Assembly: GCA_051294375.1 (NCBI GenBank)
Contig: CM119269.1
Coordinates: 8,753,619 to 8,817,618 of the forward strand
From: Paraspadella gotoi
Lineage: Eukaryota; Chaetognatha
Reading direction: 5' to 3'
DNA length: 64,000 nt
Shown here one piece after another: positions 34,256 through 44,916 of the stretch; the first letter of the stretch is position 1, and each line of letters opens with the position of its first letter. A program made the position numbers and the translations under genes. The notes beneath the pieces are model-generated. The model saw only the letters and a list, made by a program, of their open reading frames with translations, did not search any database and was not told the DNA's origin.

Positions 34256-34630
34256 TTACAAAGTTTTTTCTATTGTCTTTTAATTACAAAGTTTTTTCTT
34301 GCTTCTTTTGTCTTTTAATTTCCTTGTTTTGTTTTTTTCGTTTGTCTTTTAATAACAACTTCTTTTGCTTCAAATGTCTTTTTTTTACTTTGTCTTTTAA
34401 TTACTATGTCTTTGTTTTTTAATTCTCGAATCGTTTGTTTCGCCTTTTTCATTTTTCTCCCGTCTTTTTACGCCTCTTGTTTTTTCTGTCTTTTAATTCA
34501 CTTAACCCTTCTTTATTCCTGTCTCATGTTTATGATTCCTTTATCGTTTATTTCCCCTTGTCTTTTAATGCCACGTCTTGTCACAAATTTCCATAGTCTT
34601 TTAATCTCGTCTTTTAATTTTTTTTAATAC
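34247..34630 (+). repeat. Interspersed GTCTTTTAAT motif array
   Basis: GTCTTTTAAT or one-mismatch versions occur about eleven times in 384 bp, with uneven T/C-rich spacers. The first copy contains the stop codon of the two-TM gene. Confidence 0.75.
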
Positions 34631-34639
34631 TACTGTTAA

Positions 34640-36550
34640 ACGGACGATATTTTTTAAAAGAAACAATAAGTCTTAAGGGGACCAAGTGACCATCGGGGGT
34701 AAAATTAAAAAGCATAACTTTTGACCTTATTATTCTGTTTTCTCTGGTCATTTGGGAAAGTAATTAAAAAATTTGATATTAATCAACTCGCCTAATTTTC
34801 TTTAAAAATTAAAAAGAAAATATTTTTCAAGTTAAAAAGTTTTTTATTTTTTTAAAATATATATAATTAAAAAATTTAAAAAAATTAAAAAATTAAAAAA
34901 AATTAAAAAATATAATTGATTAAAAAATATTTTTTATTACAAAATTAAAAAAAAAAAAAAAAAAATAAATTAAAATGTTTTTCCATAATTATCAAATTTT
35001 TATTTCCAATACAATAAAAGATCAAAATTTTTTTTATTTTCCCCTCAACAAAAAAATAATAATTATGACCATTTAAATTCCTTTGATGATAGACCCTTAG
35101 GCTCATGATAAAATTTTTATCACTGGGTCCCCTTTAATGTAACTATAAGATTTTCTCAATTACATAAATATTCAACAAGTTTTTCTCGCACTGCAGGAAA
35201 AAACGTTTTCTATTTTTTTTTCTAAATAACAAAAATGATTTTGAGCAAAAAAAATGTTAAAATAATTCTAAAACTGGAAATACCGGCCCTCGTCTAACTA
35301 GACAGATTTTTCATTCGTCTCGGACTCAAAGTGGCGATTGTAAATCAAGACCATTGAGACTTAAGCATTAACAGGTTAACCGTCACCGGTTACTTCTCTT
35401 TTTTTAATTTGATTTTCTTATTTTAGCTTAAAATTGTAAAATCTAACTGGACACCGATGAAAGATGGAAGGAATTCAATGTTCTATTTTTTTCTGTAATT
35501 CGTTTAACCATTTTTATTCTCGTTGAGAACGAAAACAATAGCCCAGGAGTTTTTACAATCGAATAAATATAGCGATAGTTATCGACAGAATGAAAAAAAA
35601 AAATGCCGGTCGCGGACAAATAAACGTTGAAGAGGCTAATCAAAAGAGTTTAGTTCTTTTGTTTGACAAAATCGATGATAAAAATGAATTAATTAATAAG
35701 TAAAGACCGGAGGTTATTTTATCGTTTTTGTGTGCTGTTTGCTTTAATAAGTTAAGCGGATGAGTTCGTGTAAAACAGGTAAGATGCCGCCTCGGCTTCA
35801 AAGGATAATATACAATATTTAAACGTTTATATTTATACGGATAAAATAGTTTATACTTCAACTTAAATACATCGTAAACGAAACTCGTTTTTCATGTTAG
35901 TAGTAATGTACAAAAAAGTAACTTCTTTTTAGTATTTTGAGATGAAAAAAGTAACGGACAACAAAAATGAAGTTGGCAGTCAAAGTGAATTTTTTGATGA
36001 CACGATGTCGGACGTAAAAATTAAATCCGAGTTTGGAGAAATTTCTTATTGTTACGCAAGATGAGCCCCAAAGTTCAGAAGAGTTCATTTTGAGTTCACA
36101 AATTTCAGATCTAGTTTTAAGTGATTTCTCGGTGAGCGGATCATAATGCAGGCATGATATGGAAATTGAAAAAGATCATAAAGATGATGATGATTCGAGA
36201 TGAAATTTTAAGTTCGATTTCACAGAATGACGTATATTTTATTTTATTCACAGAATTATGCACGAGGTTATTTTGATCACTGAATGGCGAAGAATAGACT
36301 TGACTGATTGAAACGTTTCACAGGTTGACGCAGTTCATTCTTGTATTCACAGATGTCTTGTTTGATTGCAAAATAAAATGAAGCTTTTCACAAAATGACT
36401 CCATGAATTTTTCCAAGTTCATTAAATGCGGCAGTGTATTTTTTTCAGATTTCAAAATGAAGTACGGACAGAAATTAATCAAGTTTACAGAGTTTACAGA
36501 TAGATGTACAATTACAGAGCGACGTTCGGTGAAGCGGGATCACGCCCCCC
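34640..36550. other. AT-rich intergenic DNA, no gene seen
   Basis: Includes an A/T simple-sequence block (AAATTAAAAA units) at 34855-34970. No frame shows protein-like composition or usable splice pairs. Confidence 0.5.
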
Positions 36551-36556
36551 CTCCTT

Positions 36557-36802
36557 TCACAGAATAACGCAGTGAGGATGCTGAATGGGCGGCGGCGGCG
36601 GCTCCGACTGCGACGCCGCGTTGACCTTTCGTCGCCGCTGCTCCCAGCTGCCCTGACGCGCGCAGAGCTTAAACTCTGGCCGCGGGTCGGCGCTTCCGCG
36701 TCTTTTGTTGGCGCGGATTTCGTTGGTCGTTCGACCGTCGACGGCGCTGACGGCGGCTAAATCCAATGGGTCGTCGAGAATGAAAGGATTCGGAGATTCC
36801 AT
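36557..36802 (-). CDS. 81-aa ORF ending in a CAAX prenylation motif
   Basis: A single-exon ORF with a good start context (ACAATGG) opens MESPNPFILDDPLDL. It has a charged middle (RTTNEIRANKRRGSADPRPE) and a PPPPP run, and ends HPHCVIL followed by TGA. CVIL fits the C-a-a-X consensus, with Leu favouring geranylgeranylation. The GC-rich coding stretch stands out from AT-rich flanks. Size is close to G-protein gamma subunits, which also end in a CAAX box and contain NPF. However, here NPF is at the N-terminus, so I do not assign that family. It could also be the last exon of a larger gene. Confidence 0.45.
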   Translation of the reverse strand: MESPNPFILDDPLDLAAVSAVDGRTTNEIRANKRRGSADPRPEFKLCARQGSWEQRRRKVNAASQSEPPPPPIQHPHCVIL

Positions 36803-36999
36803 TGTATCTTTTTTTGTTTTCTGATTTGCTTCTGTTTTAAATTTGACCTTTCGGATCGAATTTGTTGTTGTTTTGTTTGTTTATTTAGATAATTTTGTTT
36901 TGTTTGGAATATTGAACGATACAGCGGTTTACTAGGAGCGAAAAACTGTGTAAAAAGGAAATGAGATTTTAGTATATTATAGTATAAAATATTTCGGGC

Positions 37000-37004
<5 letters not shown>

Positions 37005-37039
<35 letters not shown>

Positions 37040-37042
37040 ATT
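37005..37042. repeat. (AAAT)n microsatellite
   Basis: About nine AAAT units. Confidence 0.9.
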
Positions 37043-37189
37043 TAGAGATTATCTTAGATTTACTGCTAATAGTAGCAACAATTGAAATTCTATGATAGAC
37101 GTTATATCCAGTGACTGCGATAATAACAATGAGATCATTAATGAATTCGAAGAAATTTTGAGGAGAGATCTCGACGGAAGAATCGAGAG

Positions 37190-37770
37190 AGACGAATCTG
37201 CCTTCGTCGTCCTCATCGTCGTCGTCGTTGTCTTCATTCGTCGTCGTCGTCGTCAGATTCTGTCGAAGTCACGAACCGTCAATTCGATCGTCAGAAAGAC
37301 GATTTCCCAATGACGACGACGACGATGAGAACGACGACGACGACGATATTGACGAAATCGAATGCAAATAAAACGAAATCTAAATTAGACGAGAAAATCT
37401 ATTGCAACGATAACGAAACTAAAAATGACGATGACGAAGACGACAACGATGATGACAACGACGATAACGACGCCGAAAATGACGAAGACGACAACGACGA
37501 TCAGGACGATGACGACGACGACGACGCCCAAAGAAATTAGACGTAAGACAAAAATAGAAAATTTAAAACTAGAATTTTCTATTTTCTCTCGATTTTGATT
37601 TTTCGAAAAATCGTGAATTAAAACGAAAAAAAACCGAAATGCGGTTTGATTTAAACCGGTCCGTCGGGTGACGACGAAGACGAAAAAGAAAACGAAGATG
37701 ACCGCAAAGACGACGACGACGACGACGACGACGACGAAGAAGAATACCGACGAGCGCGAGAGCGATTATC
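37190..37770. repeat. GAC/GTC trinucleotide-rich region
   Basis: Dense GTCGTC on one side and GACGAC on the other produce Asp-, Thr- or Val-rich frames in most phases. An acidic Asp/Asn product (37310-37540) is possible, but the composition follows from the repeat alone and no splice-supported gene was found. Confidence 0.6.
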
Positions 37771-37870
37771 ATGAATTAACGAGGAAAGAATTTGTGGGAG
37801 CGAAACGAGATTTTGAGATAAAGTCACCCAAGTTTTTCTCTCATTTCGAGATTCCGGTATTTTTCCATTT

Positions 37871-38000
37871 CTCTCTCTCTCTCTCTCTCTCTCTCAGTGA
37901 GTCAACTATTTTTTCAAAGGGGAAGGAAAACTGTGAAAACCAGAAAGAATGAGTAATGCAGTGGAATGTTGACTTTTTTTTTTGCCTGACTTTTTTGGAA

Positions 38001-38072
<72 letters not shown>

Positions 38073-38092
38073 CTCTCTCTCTTCTCTTTTGC
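37871..38092. repeat. Two (CT)n tracts
   Basis: CT dinucleotides at 37871-37896 and 38004-38092, the second interrupted by CC. Confidence 0.9.
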
Positions 38093-39578
38093 GCAGGTTT
38101 GGGATTAATTGAATTAAGCATATTACTACCGCACATTTAAAAGTAACTAATCAACGACGCCGCCTCTTCTGTGGGAACGACGTTTCATAACCTGCCTGAA
38201 ATAGAGAAACTCTCAAGTTCCAAATGTTTCAAGTATCATCGTAGAATGAATAATAGAGTTTAACAATGGAATTTCTATTACCTCTCTTTCTCTATCTTTT
38301 TATTCTATTTTCCATTACTAATCCCTGGACCGATGAAAAGAAAAAAAAGGAAATAATTGTACTCGTTTGACCCGATTGGAAATCGTCAAGGAAAATCGAT
38401 GATAGGGGTTCGATAAGAAGTTTTGAGTGGCTGTGGGTCACTTGTCCTATTTATTTAATTTTGGTTCTGGAATTAATGTTATCTAATAAATCCTTATTTA
38501 TATTTGGGCCTACATATATGACAATGTTTTACGTACAATCCGCGATATAACGCTAAATATCTATAAAGATAACCATAATTGAAACTTTTTAATTTAAGAT
38601 TTTCAAGTAAGTGAATGTTTTTTTTAAAATAAATATTATAACAAATCACAAGTAACTGTTTCCTTCAAATAGCGCCCAAAAGTCCAATTTAGGTTTTTTG
38701 CTTTAGCTCTATTTTATTTAGACTAAGAGCCTTAGTAACTTTGAATTTTTCAGTTTTCAAGCAATGCCAATGAAGGTCGTCGACCTTAAGCATAACGGCT
38801 AACTTCTATATTTAAGTACATAATAATTACTCATTCCTCTTGTAATAAAACAGAAGAAAAACGTTATTAAAAACATAAGAAACGCTTTTATTTTGACTGA
38901 ACCAATGTTACATCAAAATAATGCCATGCTATTTTTTAAAAGATATAATATGTACTTAAAAAGGGAATTCTCGAATGTTTATAAATTAAACGGAGGCGGA
39001 ATAAAAGTAACACGAGCGTCAGTGACACGAAGAAGCGACCGTGTCACGACCGTGACGCGACAAGGATTCATTTAAAAAACGCGCGGTAAAAGTGTCGTCA
39101 TTTTGAGCGAAAAGAAAATAAAAGGGAAAAAAAATTCACGACGCAACATAAAAATTGTACTTTTTTCCTTTGTGAATTTTAATTTTCAAATCGAAATTTG
39201 GACTTGCGTAAATTTCTTTAAAATTTCAAGAGTTGTTTTCGATCAAGTAACCAGAAACTTTATCAAAAAAGACACAGGGAATTTTTAAGCACCGAGCGAA
39301 GTTTTAAGTTTGTTTAATTCTAAAATTTTATCGATTTTACACAATTCTTTTCATGGAAAAAACCATTTAACTTAATCCAAATTTTGATTTCAAAATTGAT
39401 GAATTCACTAGCGAACCTGGCCGAGAAAGCAAAAACAAAGTGGAAGCGGAAAATCGTTGGATAAAAGACAAATTATTTAATTTATAAGCGAACGCAAGTT
39501 TTTTGTACAGATTGACAACGGGAGCGGCCATTTTAGGAACAGTGAGACAAGGGATTTAAGAGTGAGGCTATTATGTAA

Positions 39579-39824
39579 TACTACGTAGCGCGGATTAGAC
39601 ACAATTTCTTTTTCAAAACAACTCAAAATAACAAAATTAGGCGGTGCAAAATTGTGCTACCGACATATAACAAAGCTATTATGTATAGAAATTGTATTTT
39701 AGTCGTATTTCTCGTAGGCCAATTGTTTTTTATAATTACTACAAGTCTAATTAGATAAATATTTTAGGCGATATCAGGACAGATACGCGAAAAAAGTGTC
39801 TGTTTTCTGCGCTACATAGTAGTA
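39579..39824. mobile_element. 246-bp inverted-repeat element (MITE candidate)
   Basis: The left end TACTACGTAGCGCGGATTAG and following ACACAATTT are mirrored at the right by AGTGTCTG...CTGCGCTACATAGTAGTA. The inverted repeats are imperfect, about 30 bp each. No ORF inside. Confidence 0.45.
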
Positions 39825-40469
39825 AATTTGACTAGAACCTAGCATACTCGCTTTTGGAGCTTGAGAAAAAAAGAGACATGGAGTGCGTTACATATTGGGT
39901 GATGTGCGCCAACAACGCGAAGATTACACTGACATACCTTGAATATATTTAGGTACATTTATCTTTTTATCATATAGGGTTGGTAAAATTGACATAAATT
40001 TTGATAAAAAAGTAGTCAGACTATTATTTTCCATAAAATTGTTTTTACGACAAAAATGTACAATTTGTGATCGGTTAAAGAGAACAAAAAATTATTTTTT
40101 TTGTTCTTTAACCTAAGGGAGAATCCAGAAAAATATAACTCTCAAGTTAATTAATTAATTTTTTACAATTTATAAAAGTGACAAAGTTAAAACAAAAGGG
40201 TTCCATCGGAATTACACTGTGTTCCAAAGAAATATCTTCGTTTTGCTAAAGCAATTGTTTATGCTTTTGTGTCACATTGTAATTAATTACCATAATGATT
40301 TTTGGATTATATGTACTGGCAGCTGGTAAAAAGTCAAAAGTCTAATCACTTGGTCGGTCTGTCAATAAAATTTTAGTCGGAAGTAGACATTATTCGATAT
40401 AATCCTTTAGTTTCGTTGTATTTTGGATTAGCAGATTTGTTTTTGGGCAAACAACGATTTTGTTTATTT

Positions 40470-40518
40470 TAAAACATACATGTTTCGACTCTGTTTCGAG
40501 TCATCATCAGCGCTTTTT
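40470..40518 (-). ncRNA. Hammerhead ribozyme motif, complete core
   Basis: On the minus strand: stem I AAAGCG, core CTGATGA, stem II GACTC / GAGTC with loop GAAACA, then GAAAC-AT-GTA and stem I partner TGTTTT. All catalytic-core positions are present, stem II is a perfect 5 bp, and stem I gives about 6 pairs including wobbles. It is followed by AAAATAAACAAAATCGTTG, the tail shared by the family. Confidence 0.75.
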
Positions 40519-41538
40519 GTTTGCTCATCGGAAGTAGAAAACAGAAACCAAAAAAAATATCAATTTTGTTCATAAACCTACCTTTTGCTTTCTTATTCAT
40601 TTTGAGCATTTTTCCATTCGTGGAAAAACTAGCAGTCTTGGATGCATAAGCAAGCGAAAATAGAAAAAAAAAGTATTTATTTCTTATATAATTTTTTTGG
40701 ATACTTTTTTGGAAGGATATGAAGACGAAGTTAAAATGATAAAAAAATAATAATAATAATTTGTTACATCTCAAATTCTCAAGTGCCCAATCTGGAAATA
40801 ATTTAACACTAACCCGCTACATGATTAATGATGAGGTCAATCGGGTCACCATTTTTAGACTCCTCCGGATCCAGAAATCTATGAGTCACAACAATCAACA
40901 TCGAAGGATTTTTTTTTTGATTGGCAAACCTGTGAGGTGCTACTTTTTCTGGTGGGTCTTCATAAGACATAACCTTTATAAAGATAAAGTTAAAATTTCA
41001 ATCGATCATCTGATCATCCAATCAGGTTTCAACTCGGCTTGACAAAAACAATGCAAAATTACTGTATGTTTGCATATTTTCACATAAATAAATTATGTAT
41101 GACTCTGTCAGAGTGTAGAAATAAGTTTTTTTGATGGTGATGCGGTTAAGACTTTGGACCGGTAAACCTGTGAGGTTCTGAGAATAGAATATGAGAATTT
41201 TGAGTGTTAAGTAAGTGATTATTACTTAACACTTAAAATTCTCACATTTCATTTTTCACAAATTTCATTTCATTTTTCACTTTCTATCCCTTAGTTAACT
41301 ATTTAACCATTAGATAATTTTTAAATTTTACTAATTTTAGTTTTTCAAAGCATTTATCTTTGTTGTACATTGCACAATGTATCATTTATTATTTATTTAT
41401 CCCTGTTGTGTGTCTCTCTCTCTCTCTCTCTAAGTTTCACTTCTTTTTCACAACTTATTCAATCTGTCCTCACCTTGCCCTGTCCTCTCTACTGACCACT
41501 ATTCTGTCTAACCACTTTGTTGGAAAACTTTTACCCTA

Positions 41539-41572
<34 letters not shown>

Positions 41573-41621
41573 GTCTCTCTCTCTCCTCCCTTCTTATGCA
41601 CAAATTTCAAATCAAACTGTC

Positions 41622-41667
41622 AAAACGTTGATGAAGGCTTGTAAAGCAAGTCGAAACATGTCTGTTT
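41622..41667 (+). ncRNA. Hammerhead-like motif with altered core
   Basis: AAAACG (stem I), then TTGATGA where CTGATGA is expected, stem II GGCTTG / CAAGTC with loop TAAAG, then GAAAC-AT-GTC and TGTTT (stem I partner). Only the first core base (C3 to U) deviates, which should abolish cleavage. The tail AAATAAAATTCGTTGC follows, as in the 14628-14980 element. Confidence 0.6.
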
Positions 41668-41854
41668 AATTTAAATAAAATTCGTTGCAAACAAAAACTT
41701 TGTCAATTCTCTAATCACTACTAACAACGAAAAAGAAAGGATTACTTCAATAATAAGCTAAAAAAATATCATAAATAAAAATCAATTGGTGAGTCATATC
41801 ATACCTGTAGTCGGGTATTGCATAAGTTCACCCCGCCTATAAGCGTAACACCTT

Positions 41855-42095
41855 CAGTTGTGACCCGGTGGCTTATTGAGTAAAGCCATCAGCTCATGAC
41901 CTCTAGGTACCGAGTTCAATCCCAACCCGGTACCCTGTAGAAAGCGTGAGGACGGCCGTAAGCCACCTTGGGGGCGTGGAAAACCCTCAAGCCTGTTTCC
42001 AAGCCCATGACCCGTTCCAATGCTGCTAGAGGGGGTTAAAGATGTTGCGGATAGCAGTCTTCAGCCCCACTTAGCGCCTTATCCACATACCTATC
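41855..42095 (+). mobile_element. tRNA-derived SINE
   Basis: A pol III A-box-like GGTGGCTTATTGAGTAAAGC is followed about 45 bp later by a B box GAGTTCAATCC. A CG-rich, unique-looking body (GGGGGCGTGGAAAACC) runs to about 42090. Box order and spacing fit a tRNA-related promoter, and the length is normal for a SINE. Confidence 0.6.
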
Positions 42096-42654
42096 TTTGG
42101 TTAGAATATTATCATTGATCAGAATATTATGGTAATTTGTAAATAGATCTCATTTTTATCCATTAGCTTATTTATGAAATGGTACCAGGCAGTAGCGACA
42201 TTATTCGGTTTAGGTTTAACTTAGTTTACTCGGTAATTATTTTCCACAAATATAAAAAATAAACTGTTATAATTAAATCACCTTAGTTTTCTCTGCCTTC
42301 CCAATTGTAATTTACCAAAAATATTCATTATACTTGAAGAAGTTAAATCAAAGGAACAATAACCGGTAACAGACGCACCCATAGTAAAAGCATGTGAGGG
42401 AGGAGGAAGAGCAGCTCCAGGATGCCTCTCTAACTTTGGTTAATTATTAAATACATGCATTTTTTATTTACAGAAGAAAAATCATTTTTAGAGGAAATAA
42501 AGGAATTTATTTTTGGAAAGAAAAAAAAACTGCAGAGGTTGACTTCTGCAGGAAGAGGTAGGGGGGAGGGGAGAAAGAGGGCCTTGTTTTCCCAGAATGC
42601 CCTATTTTATCCTAAATTACGAATTAATTTAATAAAAATAAAATGTTAGGCCGA

Positions 42655-42735
42655 AGGTTAGGGTTAGGTATGAGAGATAAGGGTTTAGGGTTAAGGTTTA
42701 GAATTAGGTTAGGGATTAAGGTTAGGGATTAAGGT
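42655..42735 (+). repeat. Degenerate TTAGGG telomere-like repeats
   Basis: GGTTAGGGTTAGG, GGGTTTAGGGTTAAGG and GGTTAGGGATTAAGG occur in succession over about 80 bp. Confidence 0.6.
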
Positions 42736-43133
42736 AAAGAAAAAGTTTATTATCTTAAAAATAGACTGAGATTAAAATTAAATTCTGCAATAAAGGAACA
42801 TAAATGGGGCATTCTTGGAAAAAAGAGCCCGAAAAAGGGCCACGGGAGAGGAAGAATAAGGAAGAAGAAAGACGAGGGGAAAGGGAAGGAGAAGAGGAAG
42901 AGAGATTAGAGAGGAGAAAGAAGACGGTGGACAAAGAGGAAGAAGGGAGAAGAAAAGAGGGGGAGGAATGAATTAAGGGGATGGGGAAGCAAAAATCGAA
43001 AGAAATCTATCGGACATCGAGAGACCTGTGCGAACATTTTGATACTTTATTCAATGATCCATTTTGGTTTGGGGGTTTCTCCGGTTGGGGGCTGGGTTGA
43101 TGGTGGGCGTGGCAAAGATCGAGAGTCACTCGA

Positions 43134-44600
43134 TCAAACGATGCGATGAGGCGCCGCGTAGTCGGTCAGTCTGTCGCGAGATCGTCGGTCGCCCTCCTTC
43201 AATCCGGTGACGAAGGCGGGCAGGGTGTCGGGCGGATCGGGCAAGAGCTCGTCGCTTTCTCCGTGGTCGTCGTCGAGGGGAGGCGGAGGCGGAGGAAATT
43301 CGCCGTGATGGTGAGGTCGATGGGCGTGATGGTGTGAGCGTTGCTGCTGTTGCTGTTGATGATGATGTTGATGCTGCTGATGATGCTGGAGTTGTTGATG
43401 ATGGAGATGGTGAGGCGGGGAGGCGTAATCGCCCGGCGGGCATTCGGTGTAGCCCGGCGGCGATCCCGCGGGACCGCGGAATCGGTGCGGCTCGTGGGGC
43501 AGAACGTCGGGCACTTCCGGTTGCGATCTAGAACCCGTGAGGCGAGTGGCCACGCCCACTCCGGGCTCCGACGCCGGAACGTCGCCGCCGACGCTGCCGG
43601 TCGGCGGCCGCGCTCCGTGCGGATGCTGCTGCGTCGTTTGCTGCAGATGTTGCGTCGTCTGCTGCAGATGTTGGCACGAGGAGCACCTCGACGAGGCCGT
43701 CGACGGTCCCGACTCCTTGAGCGGTATCATCTCCCCCTTCGGAGACTGCAGCAGGCCGCCGCCGCCGCTACGACTCCCGCTGCGGGAGTCGCGCTGCGTC
43801 GGCGGCGGATGATGCTGCATCGGTTTGACTTCGCAGGAGGCGATGTTTTGGACGCGGGAGAGAGAGGAGGCGCGAGGGAGTCGGGAGTCGTGACGACTGT
43901 GGAGTGAGGGATGGGGGGGGGTGGAGGATGGAAAGGTAGCTTCAGTTTGTTGCTTCGTGGATTATCACTGCTTCCTAACAGATTCCCGAACCAAGACTTT
44001 TCTCATCTTAACAGTAAAAATTAAAAGGTATTTATAAATTTGGGAGATCATCGTGAAATAACAAAACAAGACAACAAAAACCGTTGGAGCAACAGGAGCA
44101 GCATTCGCAGCAGCAACAGCTGTAGCTTCCGTGGCAGCAACGGCCGCAGCTTTCGTGGCACCAACAGTCGCTGTATGCTTAGCAGCAACAGGCGCAGCAC
44201 ACGTAGCAGCAACAGGCCCAGCACACGTAACAGCAACAGGTGCAGCATCCGTAGTAGCAACAGGTTCAACATCCATAGCAGCAACAGGCGCGGCTTTTAT
44301 ATCAGCAACAAGTGCAGCACCCGTAGCAGGAACCGTAGCATAACTCATAACAGAAACTGCCGCAGCATGTTTAGTAACTACAGACGCAGCATCCATGGCA
44401 GGATCAGAAACAGCATCTGTATCAGCAACATCAGCAACAACCGCAGCATCCTTAGCTGCAAAAGCCATAGCACCTTACCAATCACTTACCCTTGGTTCCG
44501 CGGCAAACTTCCTCCCTTCGGCAGCGAGTTGGATTTGGCTTTTCTGTAATCTCGCGACTCACTCACAATACGTGCGGCAGGGGCTTTTCTGTTGTGGGAC

Positions 44601-44655
<55 letters not shown>

Positions 44656-44854
44656 GAAATGGGGAGGGGATAGGGGCATGGAATGACATATAGAGCGCGA
44701 TAACAGAGAAAACGACTAACGTTTAAAAACGTTTCAAATTTACTTTACCTTCGTTATAAAACACCCGGTTTTGTAAGGAAAAAATTAGATTGAATGTGGG
44801 ATAAACTTAAGAAACAAAAGCGGATTATGAGGGAAAGGTTAATCAGTTTAATGT

Positions 44855-44916
<62 letters not shown>

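Larger units (their letters stand above)
38100..43130. other. Intergenic region made largely of repeat debris
   Basis: No coding gene supported. It holds a short inverted-repeat element (39579-39824), two hammerhead motifs (40470-40518, 41622-41667), CT tracts (41407-41433, 41541-41586), a tRNA-derived SINE (41855-42095), telomere-like repeats (42655-42735) and a purine-rich stretch (42820-42970). Confidence 0.6.

Noticed and set aside
37092-37540. Acidic Asp-rich and Val-rich ORFs
   Set aside because: Follow directly from GAC/GTC repeats; no splice-consistent gene.
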